Origin: Nodosilinea sp. FACHB-131
GTDB taxonomy: Bacteria; Cyanobacteriota; Cyanobacteriia; Phormidesmidales; Phormidesmidaceae
DNA: 64,000 nt
Reading direction: 5' to 3'
NCBI RefSeq assembly: GCF_014695395.1
Contig: NZ_JACJOF010000033.1
Span: 142,833 to 206,832, forward strand
The translations under genes were made by a program, and so were the position numbers. Positions 52,063-60,513 of this stretch are shown here, in pieces (position 1 is the stretch's first letter; each line of letters opens with the position of its first letter). The notes under the pieces were generated by a model that was given only the letters and a program-made list of their open reading frames with translations, was not told the DNA's origin and made no database searches.

Positions 52063-53346
52063 ATGAGACTCCGCCCCTACGCCCGCTTTGGTCTGTTTGC
52101 CCTGCTGGGTCTGATGATGAGCTGGCTAGTAGCCTGCGGTGGCGGACAGCCCAGCGCTACCGCCCCCGCCGAGGGTGGCAGTCAAGAAGTCGAGTTTTGG
52201 ACCATGCAGCTTCAGCCCGACTTTACCGACTACTTCAACGGGCTGATTGCCGACTACGAAGCGCAAAACCCCGACATCACCGTGCGCTGGGTGGATGTGC
52301 CCTGGGCCGACATGCAGAGCAAAATTCTCACTGCCGTCACGGCTGGCACCGCTCCCGACGTGGTCAACCTCAACCCCGACTTTGCGGCCCAGCTAGCCAG
52401 CCGCAATGCCTGGCTGCCGTTGGATGAAAAAGTGTCTGCCGAGGCCAAGCAGGTCTATCTGCCCAACATTTGGGAAGCTAACACTCTCAATGGCCAGAGC
52501 TTTGGCATTCCCTGGTATCTGACCACCAACGTCACCTTGCACAACCAGGCGCTCTTGGATGAGGCCGGGGTGGCCCCGCCCACCACCTATGCTGAGCTAG
52601 CCGAAGTGGCCCGTGAGGTGAAAGAAAAAACCGGCAAATACGCCTACTTCACCACCTTTGTGCCCGAAGATTCTGCCGACGTGCTGCAATCTTTTGTGCA
52701 GATGGGGGTCGAGCTGGTGGATGACCAGGGCCAGGCCGCCTTTGACACCGCCGAAGGCCGCGCCGTCTTCCAATACTGGACGGACCTCTACCAGCAAGAA
52801 CTGCTGCCCCAGGAGGTGCTGACCCAGGGCCATCGCCGGGCGATCGAGCTGTTCCAGGCAGGGGAAGTGGCGCTGCTGTCTACCGGGGCCGAGTTTTTCC
52901 CCACCATTGAGGCCAACGCCCCTGACATTGCTGCCGTCACCGGCAGCGGCCCCCAGATCACCGGCGACACCGGCAAAACCAACGTCGCCGTGATGAATGT
53001 GGTGATTCCGGCCGGGACCGATGTGCCCGATGCGGCGCTCGATTTTGCGCTGTATGTCACCAACGACGCCAACCAGCTCAGCTTTGCCAAAGCCGCCAAC
53101 GTCCTGCCTTCTACCACCGGGGCGCTTGAGGATGGCTACTTTGCCGCCGAGGGCACCAAGGGCGTGGAAAAGGCGCGATCGGTCAGCACCGAGCAGATGA
53201 ACCAGGCTGAGGTGCTAATCCCCGCTATGGATGGGGTTAAGGAACTGCAAGCGATCATCTACGACAACCTGCAAGCGGCAATGCTGGGCCAAAAACCAGT
53301 AGACCAGGCAGTTAGTGATGCGGCAGCAGCGTGGAACGCTCGGTAG
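52063..53346 (+). CDS. sugar ABC transporter substrate-binding lipoprotein
   Basis: Extracellular solute-binding protein of the carbohydrate (UgpB/MalE) class, 427 residues. Signal peptide ends in lipobox LVAC (Cys about 26). The mature part begins EVEFWTMQLQPDFTDYFNGL and has the family segments VTAGTAPDVVNLN (about 97-109) and GIPWYLTTNVTLHNQALLDE. It probably binds a sugar, polyol or glycerophosphate; the substrate is not determined. No permease or ATPase gene is nearby, so it must use subunits encoded elsewhere. Confidence 0.88.
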   Translation: MRLRPYARFGLFALLGLMMSWLVACGGGQPSATAPAEGGSQEVEFWTMQLQPDFTDYFNGLIADYEAQNPDITVRWVDVPWADMQSKILTAVTAGTAPDVVNLNPDFAAQLASRNAWLPLDEKVSAEAKQVYLPNIWEANTLNGQSFGIPWYLTTNVTLHNQALLDEAGVAPPTTYAELAEVAREVKEKTGKYAYFTTFVPEDSADVLQSFVQMGVELVDDQGQAAFDTAEGRAVFQYWTDLYQQELLPQEVLTQGHRRAIELFQAGEVALLSTGAEFFPTIEANAPDIAAVTGSGPQITGDTGKTNVAVMNVVIPAGTDVPDAALDFALYVTNDANQLSFAKAANVLPSTTGALEDGYFAAEGTKGVEKARSVSTEQMNQAEVLIPAMDGVKELQAIIYDNLQAAMLGQKPVDQAVSDAAAAWNAR

Positions 53347-53384
53347 TGATGCCTCTGAGCGGGAATGCTTCTGCCAAAGCTCAG

Positions 53385-54374
53385 CTAAATTCCGTTGTCT
53401 CCAACTTCGGCAATTCGTTGCAGCGTTTTCTCACCGATCGCAGCATGCCTGGGATGATCCATTAGGCCAGTATCCAGCAGCACCACACCAAAGAAAATGG
53501 CCCATCCCAGGGCTCGCTGTATGGTGGCCTCAGAAATAGGACCATAGGCGGCGATCGCCCCTCGCCTAGCCGTCCCATCCTCAAACAGCATCCACACCGC
53601 TGCTAAATCAGTAGCGATATCACCCGAGGTGATGTCGCCCCAGTCGATAATACCGGTCAGCACGCCGTCTTCAACCAGGATGTTGCGAGGGTGGAGATCG
53701 CCGTGGAGCCAAGTAGGTGGGGTATCGATCGGCGCACTCAGAGCTGTCTGCCACAGCGCTTTGAGGGTGGGCGTAATCAAATTGGTTTTGGGTTCTAGGC
53801 GCGCCAGGCGCTCTGAAATTGCTGCTGCCCGGTCTTTCAGCGGCACGCCACGAAAGGGATTCCTAGGCGCATTGGCTGGCGCGGGAGTATGCAAGGCTCG
53901 GAGAAATTCCCCAAAGCGGCTGGCCTGCTCTGGATGGGGCGGTTCTAGATCGGCGGGGCTGCCGCTGAGCCAGGGCAAAATGCTCCACCGCCAGGGATAG
54001 CCGCAGGCCGGAACGCCCACGCGAAAGGGAACAGGAACGGCGATCGGCAGTTGGGCGGCAAGGCGCGGCAGCCAGGTTTGCTCATGCTCGATTAGGGCAG
54101 CGGCGATCTGGCGGCGGGGAAGCCGCACAGACAAGCGATTCGCGCAGCGTAAAGCCTGCGGCATCCTAGAAACGGGAACCGACTCGAAACCAGTATCCGT
54201 CCCGGAATCGCCCAGACGAAACATGGCATTATCCCAACCCGCATCGACTGGCACAATGTCTAGGTGCGCCAAATCGGGGTGCTGGTCGTGCAGCAACCGT
54301 TGAACGAGGATGCTGTCGATCAAGACTTCAGCGTCTGGTGTTTTAGCTAAACGCCCAAAATCTTGTGGCAGCAT
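53385..54374 (-). CDS. aminoglycoside-phosphotransferase-like kinase (APH family)
   Basis: About 329 residues with the APH/choline-kinase fold. Nucleotide-binding N-lobe, then the catalytic loop WLHGDLHPRNILVEDG (Asp near 210) and metal-binding IIDWGDITSGD. This family phosphorylates small hydroxylated molecules and not necessarily antibiotics. I chose the ATG giving MLPQDFGRLA; a start 25 codons upstream (54449) is also open. It is convergent with the sugar-binding protein gene, with about 38 bases between. Confidence 0.82.
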   Translation of the reverse strand: MLPQDFGRLAKTPDAEVLIDSILVQRLLHDQHPDLAHLDIVPVDAGWDNAMFRLGDSGTDTGFESVPVSRMPQALRCANRLSVRLPRRQIAAALIEHEQTWLPRLAAQLPIAVPVPFRVGVPACGYPWRWSILPWLSGSPADLEPPHPEQASRFGEFLRALHTPAPANAPRNPFRGVPLKDRAAAISERLARLEPKTNLITPTLKALWQTALSAPIDTPPTWLHGDLHPRNILVEDGVLTGIIDWGDITSGDIATDLAAVWMLFEDGTARRGAIAAYGPISEATIQRALGWAIFFGVVLLDTGLMDHPRHAAIGEKTLQRIAEVGDNGI

Positions 54375-54485
54375 AGCTAGTCCCAACCTTAAAAGTCCGA
54401 TGGCGTGGGGAGTGCATGACGGTGAAGCGGCATTTGAATCGCTAGCCATCTGACCACAGAACGGCCAAAGACACCCTGTGGATAA

Positions 54486-54872
54486 TTACGACTTGAGCAG
54501 CTGATCTAAAATCGCTCGGGCCGGTTGGGCGCGCTCCAGTGCTCCTTGGTAGTCGCTGTAGAGCTTCAGCAATTTAGAGAGACCGCTAATGCCGCCGCGC
54601 AATTCTTCTAAATCGTCTCCCGATACCAGTTCGCCATCGAGCAGCCGCACAATTAAAGGCTTGATATCGCCCACATCCTGCCGGGCTTTTTGCAGCTTTT
54701 CGACGGTGCTCAGTAAGGTCTTGAGGTCCTTGAACAGGTCGTCGATTTGATCATGATCGACCGCTTCAACAACGGTGTCTTCGCCATCGTCATCGACTGG
54801 AGCCGCCGCGTCTAAATCTACAGTGGCGCTGTCTGACTCTGCGATCGCGCCGTTACGTTTTGCCTGTGCCAT
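54486..54872 (-). CDS. hypothetical helical protein
   Basis: 128 residues. An acidic, disordered N-terminus (TVDLDAAAPVDDDGEDT) precedes a helical region with heptad-like Leu spacing (IDDLFKDLKTLLSTVEKLQK). No membrane segment or signal. It looks like a conserved cyanobacterial hypothetical, but I do not recall a named family. It is oriented like the APH-like gene and starts upstream of it, with 111 bases between. Confidence 0.65.
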   Translation of the reverse strand: MAQAKRNGAIAESDSATVDLDAAAPVDDDGEDTVVEAVDHDQIDDLFKDLKTLLSTVEKLQKARQDVGDIKPLIVRLLDGELVSGDDLEELRGGISGLSKLLKLYSDYQGALERAQPARAILDQLLKS

Positions 54873-55172
54873 TGAGCCGTCTCCGTAGAAACCGTGGATG
54901 GGGAGAGTATAGTCTAGCTTGGTTCAAGCGTACTATGAATAACATTGGCTAGTTCGCTTAGGCCAGTACTGATCGCCTGTAGTCAATACTAGGGCAGCGG
55001 ACTGACGGATAGCCATCGCCTACGAGCTACCGATGAAAACCTCCTAACCTTCGTAGCGACGACTATGACTCACTGCTTTCCCTGAGTTTTACCACGCTCG
55101 CCCCTCTGGAGCACGTTAAGTTGCACGAACAGGCAGTTCTAGAGGCAACGCATCCCTCTGGAGCAGATGCCT
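54873..55172. other. 300-base intergenic region without a recognised gene
   Basis: No supported coding frame or RNA. A 12-base direct repeat (CCCTCTGGAGCA) occurs at 55102-55113 and 55154-55165. No terminator or promoter is clear. Confidence 0.4.
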
Positions 55173-56885
55173 TTACTCAAACACGATCGTCTCCTGCTGT
55201 TGGAGCTGCTTGCGCTCGCGTTTGGTGAGTTTGCGGCGGCGACTGGTTTCCTCTAAACGCTGCTGCAACCGCTCTTTTTGGTCAATTTCGGGCAGTTTGA
55301 GCACAATACCCGCTGCTAGCCAGTAATACACGTTCACCGGATCCACATCCAGCGGGTAATAGTAGGGAAAAATGCTGATAAACAGCACAAACACCCACAT
55401 AGAAGCGCCGTAGCCCCGCAGGTTAGGGTCTTTGATCGACCGATAGGCTTTGAATGTGGCGACGGTGAGCGTGAGGTATACCGCCAGGGTGGCCAGCAAC
55501 CCCAGGGGACCGATTTCATACATCAGCTTGGGGTGGTAGGTTTCGACCAGCTCGGTTTTGCCGAAAATGCGGGCAGCGTTGGTGGCGCGGCCCACCCCCC
55601 GGCCCAAGATACCCTCCTGCTGCTTTTGAGCCCACTCAAACTGCTGCACAATAAACTCGTGGGGCGGCGAGGCGCTCCAGCGGCTTTCGAAACTTGCCCA
55701 CCGTTCGTTGACCACCGCTGGATTTTGGAGCATAAACACGCTCAAGATCAGCGCCAGACCAATACCAATTGGGAGAAAGCGCTTCAGGTTGGCCACCTGA
55801 CCCGTCAGCACCAGCAGGCCCACAATGGTGACAGGAACCAGGGCTAGGGCGATGCGTTGCCCCGAGACCACCGCCATCACCCCCACCGCTGCCAGTGACC
55901 CCAAACCCACGATGCGCCAAAGCGGGCTGCGATCGCTAAACGCCGTGCCAAAGGCAAAGAAGCCGCTCGAAATCAAAAACCAGCCCCACTGCCAGGGCGC
56001 GTTAAAGGTGCCGGGCAGCCGAATTTGCCCCTGGGCTGGAGTGTACAGCAGCGACCCACCAACAAAACAGCGCGACTCTAGCGATGCCTTAAACAGGTCT
56101 TCGCCCTCGCCGATGGTGCCCTGGCAAATGCCCAGTCGCAGCATCATGTATTGAATAAAGCCTAGGCCGCAGCAGACCAAAATCAGCACCACTTGCAGGC
56201 GCAGCAGAAAGTAGACGTCTTCGCGATCGCGCAGTAAATAATAGATACACGGAATAATCAGCACGTAGCCGATTAGCACCTTTAAGCCCAGCACCCCAAT
56301 CAAAATTGGCACCTCGCCCCCGGCCGCATCGAGCTGCTGCCCGCCGTTGACCACCAACATAGTCAGGCTACACAACCCCAGCAGCACCAGCAGCGGCACT
56401 TTGATCAGTTGAGGAATAATCAGAGGCTGCCGAGTACGACGACAAAACTGAATCACGCCGAGGAGCGCTGGGATGTAGATCGCATCTTTAGCCAGCTGCA
56501 AAATGCCGCTGCCCCCGAGCGCGTAGGTAACGGTGCCGCTAAAGGGCACGTAGATAATCAGCCCATAGATGGCCTGGCGAGGATATTTGAAGGAGAGGGC
56601 GAGACAGGCGATCGCCACCACCGCTGCCAACGCCAGCTTAGGCTCCCCCAACAGCGCTAGCAGTACCCCGATCAGCCCGGCGACAAACAACGTTGCTGCT
56701 AGGTATTGAATCAATTCTTTGCGCGCCTTTTGGGCCTTGCGCTTTTTAGCTCGCTCCTCTTTACGAGTGAGAACAGGAGCTTGCTCCGCCTTATCCTGTT
56801 TGCCTTTGCCTCGCCGCCGGGGTCGAGCCGCTTTTACCTGAGTCTGGGGATTATCTACCACAGCACGATCCCATGGGGCTTGCAC
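55173..56885 (-). CDS. O-antigen ligase / Wzy-like polysaccharide polymerase family membrane protein
   Basis: 570 residues with ten or more membrane helices from about 58 to 535. Between helices is a long extracytoplasmic loop (about 265-315, with CFVGGSLLYTPAQGQIRLPG), where Wzy/WaaL enzymes carry catalytic residues. Both ends are strongly basic (RRRGKGKQDK, RRRKLTKRERKQ). It probably polymerises or ligates surface polysaccharide at the inner membrane, as O-antigen ligase family members do, but specificity cannot be given. GTG start; no earlier ATG fits. It is downstream of the metallo-hydrolase gene on the same strand, across a hairpin. Confidence 0.78.
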   Translation of the reverse strand: MQAPWDRAVVDNPQTQVKAARPRRRGKGKQDKAEQAPVLTRKEERAKKRKAQKARKELIQYLAATLFVAGLIGVLLALLGEPKLALAAVVAIACLALSFKYPRQAIYGLIIYVPFSGTVTYALGGSGILQLAKDAIYIPALLGVIQFCRRTRQPLIIPQLIKVPLLVLLGLCSLTMLVVNGGQQLDAAGGEVPILIGVLGLKVLIGYVLIIPCIYYLLRDREDVYFLLRLQVVLILVCCGLGFIQYMMLRLGICQGTIGEGEDLFKASLESRCFVGGSLLYTPAQGQIRLPGTFNAPWQWGWFLISSGFFAFGTAFSDRSPLWRIVGLGSLAAVGVMAVVSGQRIALALVPVTIVGLLVLTGQVANLKRFLPIGIGLALILSVFMLQNPAVVNERWASFESRWSASPPHEFIVQQFEWAQKQQEGILGRGVGRATNAARIFGKTELVETYHPKLMYEIGPLGLLATLAVYLTLTVATFKAYRSIKDPNLRGYGASMWVFVLFISIFPYYYPLDVDPVNVYYWLAAGIVLKLPEIDQKERLQQRLEETSRRRKLTKRERKQLQQQETIVFE

Positions 56886-56953
56886 TGTCAGGGTAGCCTC
56901 TAGCTAGACGCTTTGAGCAGCATGCGCCCCATCGCCACACATTCCATCACAAC

Positions 56954-56988
56954 GAGCGGAATCCAGAGCTAGCATCTGGATTCCGCTC
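56954..56988 (-). terminator. perfect 14-bp-stem hairpin after the metallo-hydrolase gene
   Basis: GAGCGGAATCCAGA and its exact complement around a seven-base loop, in the gap after the stop codon at 57023 and before the O-antigen ligase-like gene. No T-run follows on the minus strand, so it may act as a transcript 3' end or stabiliser instead of a strict terminator. Confidence 0.55.
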
Positions 56989-57022
56989 ACTACTTTTCTT
57001 GAGGCTAGAGTTCCAAACCTAG

Positions 57023-58066
57023 TTACGACTCAAACCCAAAATCCCAGACGATCGGCTCCCAACCATAGGCATCGCCCTGGGCACGCACGTGGCCGAGGCC
57101 GGGGAAGGGCATGTGGGGCACCAGCAGCAGGCGGCGATCGCCCACAACGGTTTTCAGCAGTTCTTTTCGAGTTTCCACTCCGGCCTGGGGATCGGTGTCA
57201 AAGGCCACTTCCCAATCGGGGTTCTCCAGGTTGAGGGGGTCGCTAAAGAACACGTCCCCCGTGGCCAGCAGGCTGTCGTCGCCAGAGGTGATCAGGTAAG
57301 AGGATTGCCCAGGGGTATGGCCTACCGAAGGCACCGAGACAATGCCGGGGATAATCTCGTCGCCGAGGGCAAAGCGGGTGGTGCGGCTGGCGATCGCCCC
57401 TAACCATTCCTTCGCTACAGCCACCGTACTCGCCTGGGTGTCTGCATCCGCCAGCGAGTTGGGCATTTCCACCGTTGGTGCCGTCCAGAAGTCCCACTCG
57501 GTTGCAGAGATGTAGTAGCTGGCGTTGACAAATACCGGATTGCCGCTGTCGTCGAGAATGCCGCCGATGTGGTCGGGGTGGGCGTGGGTCAAAATAACGG
57601 TGTCAATGGTATCGGGGGCAATGCCCGCCGCCTGCAAATTGTTCACTAGATAGCCAACCGTGGGGCCAAAAGTGTTGCCCGCCCCGGCGTCGATCAGCAC
57701 CCGGTGCTCATCGGTTTCTAGATACAGAACGTTGAGATGGGCTAAGACATTGTCGGTCGGCAAAAAGTTGTCCGCCAGCGCGGCAGCGGCATCAGTAGGA
57801 TCGGCATTGGGCACCAAGAACCCCACAGGAAAAGTCAGCGTGCCGTCGCTGATCACTGTCGCCTTAGCATCGCCAATGGTGAAGTGGTAAACCACAGCGT
57901 TGGTGGGGGTCGCCCGCTCTACGGCAGGCTCAGCTTGGGCCAAAGCGGTTGAAGGCTGCCCACCGAGCCCGCCCAGCCAGAGGCAAAAGCCAAGGGTCAC
58001 CGTGGCAACGAGGGCCATAAAGCCCAGGCGTTTTAAGGGTTTTGTGGCAGCTAGAAGGTTGAGCAC
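57023..58066 (-). CDS. secreted metallo-beta-lactamase fold hydrolase
   Basis: 347 residues. An N-terminal membrane/signal segment (about 17-42, ending TALAQ) suggests export. Metal ligands are in THAHPDHIGG (about 160-169), GHTPGQSSYL and ATGDVFF. The architecture resembles quorum-quenching lactonase-like or general MBL hydrolases. GTG start with GAGGAGAGG shortly upstream. The substrate is unknown. Followed across a hairpin by the O-antigen ligase-like gene. Confidence 0.85.
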   Translation of the reverse strand: MLNLLAATKPLKRLGFMALVATVTLGFCLWLGGLGGQPSTALAQAEPAVERATPTNAVVYHFTIGDAKATVISDGTLTFPVGFLVPNADPTDAAAALADNFLPTDNVLAHLNVLYLETDEHRVLIDAGAGNTFGPTVGYLVNNLQAAGIAPDTIDTVILTHAHPDHIGGILDDSGNPVFVNASYYISATEWDFWTAPTVEMPNSLADADTQASTVAVAKEWLGAIASRTTRFALGDEIIPGIVSVPSVGHTPGQSSYLITSGDDSLLATGDVFFSDPLNLENPDWEVAFDTDPQAGVETRKELLKTVVGDRRLLLVPHMPFPGLGHVRAQGDAYGWEPIVWDFGFES

Positions 58067-58213
58067 GTATCCTCTCCTCAGTACAATGTCAGGCTTCTAT
58101 CGGGGAATTCTCCATATTCTTACCCATGGTAGAGCAGGAGGTTTGCCACCGCAGGCAGCTAGATTAGGATAGAACCAGCGATCGCCCCCTACCTTGCTAG
58201 GGCTAGGCAACCC

Positions 58214-58534
58214 ATGCCACCACTCACCACCGATCTGCTCGATCAAATCACCCAGCGTTTGGTGTCTGCCCTTCAGCCAGAGCAGATCATTTTGTTTAGC
58301 TCCTATGCCTATGGCGAGCCCAACGAAGATAGCGATATTGACCTACTCATGATTGTTTCGCAGTCAGACGAGCCCCGCTACCGACAGGCGCGCGTTGTCT
58401 ACAGAGCACTGCAAGGGTTAGGTATTCCCAAGGATATTTTGGTAATGACCCGCGAAGAGGTCGAACGCAAAAAGAACGTAGTGAGTTCCGTAGTCTGTCA
58501 AGCGCTTCGACAGGGCAAAGTTCTTTATGGCTGA
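58214..58534 (+). CDS. MNT-type nucleotidyltransferase (antitoxin of a HEPN/MNT pair)
   Basis: 106 residues. Minimal nucleotidyltransferase core: LFSSYAYGEPNEDSDIDLLM (about 29-48), where GS is replaced by SSYAYG; the catalytic acidic pair is SDIDLL. In HEPN/MNT modules this partner adds AMP to, and so silences, the HEPN RNase. The gene overlaps the start of the HEPN frame by eight bases, as in working modules, but that HEPN gene is broken here. Confidence 0.85.
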   Translation: MPPLTTDLLDQITQRLVSALQPEQIILFSSYAYGEPNEDSDIDLLMIVSQSDEPRYRQARVVYRALQGLGIPKDILVMTREEVERKKNVVSSVVCQALRQGKVLYG

Positions 58535-58712
58535 GGATAAGCGTGCAGAGGTCGAGAAATGGCTAACCAAGATGATGCAGCGGATATCTTAACTCCCTAC
58601 GCCACAGTGTTTCGCTATCCCTCACAGCCTCAAATCCGAAGAAAAAGATGCCCAACAGGCCATAGAGTTAGCCACAGCAATTCTGAATTTTGTCACTCAA
58701 AAATTGACCTAG
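58527..58712 (+). pseudogene. remnant of a HEPN-domain toxin gene
   Basis: Starts MAEDKRAEVEKWLTK, the usual HEPN N-terminus, in the overlap with the MNT gene. The sequence then jumps to the HEPN C-terminus: DDAADILTPYATVFRYPS in the next frame, and after a further shift LKSEEKDAQQAIELATAIL to FVTQKLT and a stop. The whole central part, including the catalytic RX4-6H region, is deleted. The in-frame product from the ATG is only 21 codons. The kinase gene begins at the base after its TAG. Confidence 0.85.
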
Positions 58713-60098
58713 ATGTCTATGTTTCAGGCAACTCGGCGGCGACTGGCGCTCTGGTATACGGCGGTAACGGCGGTGCTGCTGCTGCTATTTGCCAGCGGCT
58801 TTTATCTCTACGTGCGCACCACTCTAGTTGAGCGAGTGGATGACACGCTCAATCATGTGGTGGAAATTGTGGAGCGATCGCTCGTCATTGAGCCCGACGT
58901 CGGTCCTGACCACATCTTCGCCACCGTTGACACCAACGACCCACCGTTACGCGTCAACGTAGAGGCTAGTTTTCGCGACAACGCCCGCACCGTCGAAGAC
59001 GACCACATTGACCTGGAGTGGTTTGGCCCCAGTGGGCAGCTGCTGTGGTCTACCTTCACCGATCTACAGCCCGTGCCCCTGCACGTGAACCCAGCAGGTG
59101 AAACGGTGCGGGTGGGTCAAGAGACCTTTTTTCGCCAAATCACGGAGCGGGTGCAGGCTGATGGCCAGGTGTTGGGCTACCTGAGAGTTAGCCACCCCTG
59201 GTTTGAGGTGACGAAACCCAGCCGGCGCTTAATTGTGGATTTAGCTCTGGGCACCAGCCTAATGGTGGGGGCGGTGGCGGCGATTGGCTGGCTGCTGTCG
59301 GGGATCGCTATGGCCCCCGTGCGCGACTCGTACCAGCAGCTCAAGCAGTTTACCGCCGACGCCTCCCATGAGTTGCGCAACCCGATCGCCGTGATTCAGA
59401 CCAATGCCCAGGTGGCGCTGTCGGACCCTAACCCCGATGTAGAGATTCAGCAGAGGCAGTTTCAGGTGATCGAGCGGCTTACCCGACGGCTGGGGCGGCT
59501 GGTGGATGACCTGCTGTTTTTGGCCCGTCAGGAGAGCGGGCTGATTGCCCTAGCCCCCGCTTCCGTCAGTCTGGAGGGGCTGCTGGAGGATGTGCTGGAG
59601 GAACAGCAGGTGATGGCCACCGAGCGCCAAATCGCGCTGCGGGTGAATGTGGCGGAAGACATTCCTGGCAAACTAAGGTCTAAATCCTCGGCCCTGTTAG
59701 CGACTCCCCCGACCGCTAATTCCAGGATTTTGGGCGATCCCAGCCAGCTCACCCGGCTATTTACCAACTTGATCAGCAATGCGGTGCAGTACACCCCCAG
59801 TGGCGGCACCGTGACGGTCAAAGTCAAGCCTACTAAGCACCAGGGGCAGCCAGCGGTTCAAGTAACTGTGCAGGACACAGGCATTGGCATGGATAGCGAG
59901 GCCATCGCCCATGCCTTCGATCGCTTTTACCGAGCCGATCCCTCGCGGTTGCGCAGCGGGGAGCAGGGCACGGGGCTAGGGCTGGCGATCGCCAAGGTAA
60001 TCGTCGATACCCATCGAGGGCACATTCACCTCGACAGCCAGCCCCAGGCGGGCACCACAGTCACCGTCGTGCTACCCCAGGGAGGCGTGGGCGGGTAG
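58713..60098 (+). CDS. sensor histidine kinase
   Basis: 461 residues. Two membrane helices (about 11-33 and 172-195) flank an extracytoplasmic sensor region of about 140 residues. The HisKA phospho-acceptor is FTADASHELRNP (His near 219). The ATP-binding domain has the N-box LFTNLISNAVQYTPSGG, G1 QDTGIGMD, F-box FDRFYRAD and G2 GTGLGLAIAK. No HAMP domain is clear and no response regulator is adjacent, so the partner is elsewhere. The start codon directly follows the HEPN remnant. Confidence 0.92.
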   Translation: MSMFQATRRRLALWYTAVTAVLLLLFASGFYLYVRTTLVERVDDTLNHVVEIVERSLVIEPDVGPDHIFATVDTNDPPLRVNVEASFRDNARTVEDDHIDLEWFGPSGQLLWSTFTDLQPVPLHVNPAGETVRVGQETFFRQITERVQADGQVLGYLRVSHPWFEVTKPSRRLIVDLALGTSLMVGAVAAIGWLLSGIAMAPVRDSYQQLKQFTADASHELRNPIAVIQTNAQVALSDPNPDVEIQQRQFQVIERLTRRLGRLVDDLLFLARQESGLIALAPASVSLEGLLEDVLEEQQVMATERQIALRVNVAEDIPGKLRSKSSALLATPPTANSRILGDPSQLTRLFTNLISNAVQYTPSGGTVTVKVKPTKHQGQPAVQVTVQDTGIGMDSEAIAHAFDRFYRADPSRLRSGEQGTGLGLAIAKVIVDTHRGHIHLDSQPQAGTTVTVVLPQGGVGG

Positions 60099-60513
60099 GA
60101 GCCTCATCTAGTTTTACAGCCCTTCTTCTCTCCCACGGTGGATGGGCAAACCGCCCGATTGTCGTAGTTTAGACGGTGAGTTTAGGTCGTTGACTCTGTT
60201 GAAAAACATCAACGGAGGTTAAGCGCAAGCGGCTGATTTTCATAAAGAGAGTTAAAATCAGCAAAGTTATATTGGGTAAAAAAACAACCCAATGACGTCA
60301 GTTGCTCCCAGTGCCCGGTGTGACCAGCTCGGTCCCTAGTTGATCCCCAAGTGACCCTAACGGCACTCACGGTCTTTTACCTTTCCCGCCGCCGCATTGT
60401 TCTCTGGACTTTGATCCCCGGCTGCCAAAGTTTTTTCCAACCCGTTCCCCGGTAGTGGCACAGCTCATGGTTAGGCTGGCCACTTTGCCCAATTCCTCAC
60501 TCATTTTTCTCCT
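60099..60513. other. 415-base intergenic region before the GH57 gene
   Basis: No supported gene. It includes an AT-richer patch (about 60235-60290) with TATATT and a seven-base-pair hairpin (ATTGGGT and ACCCAAT, 60271-60293), where a promoter for the downstream gene could lie, leaving a leader of over 200 bases. No Shine-Dalgarno is seen close to the ATG at 60514. Confidence 0.4.
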
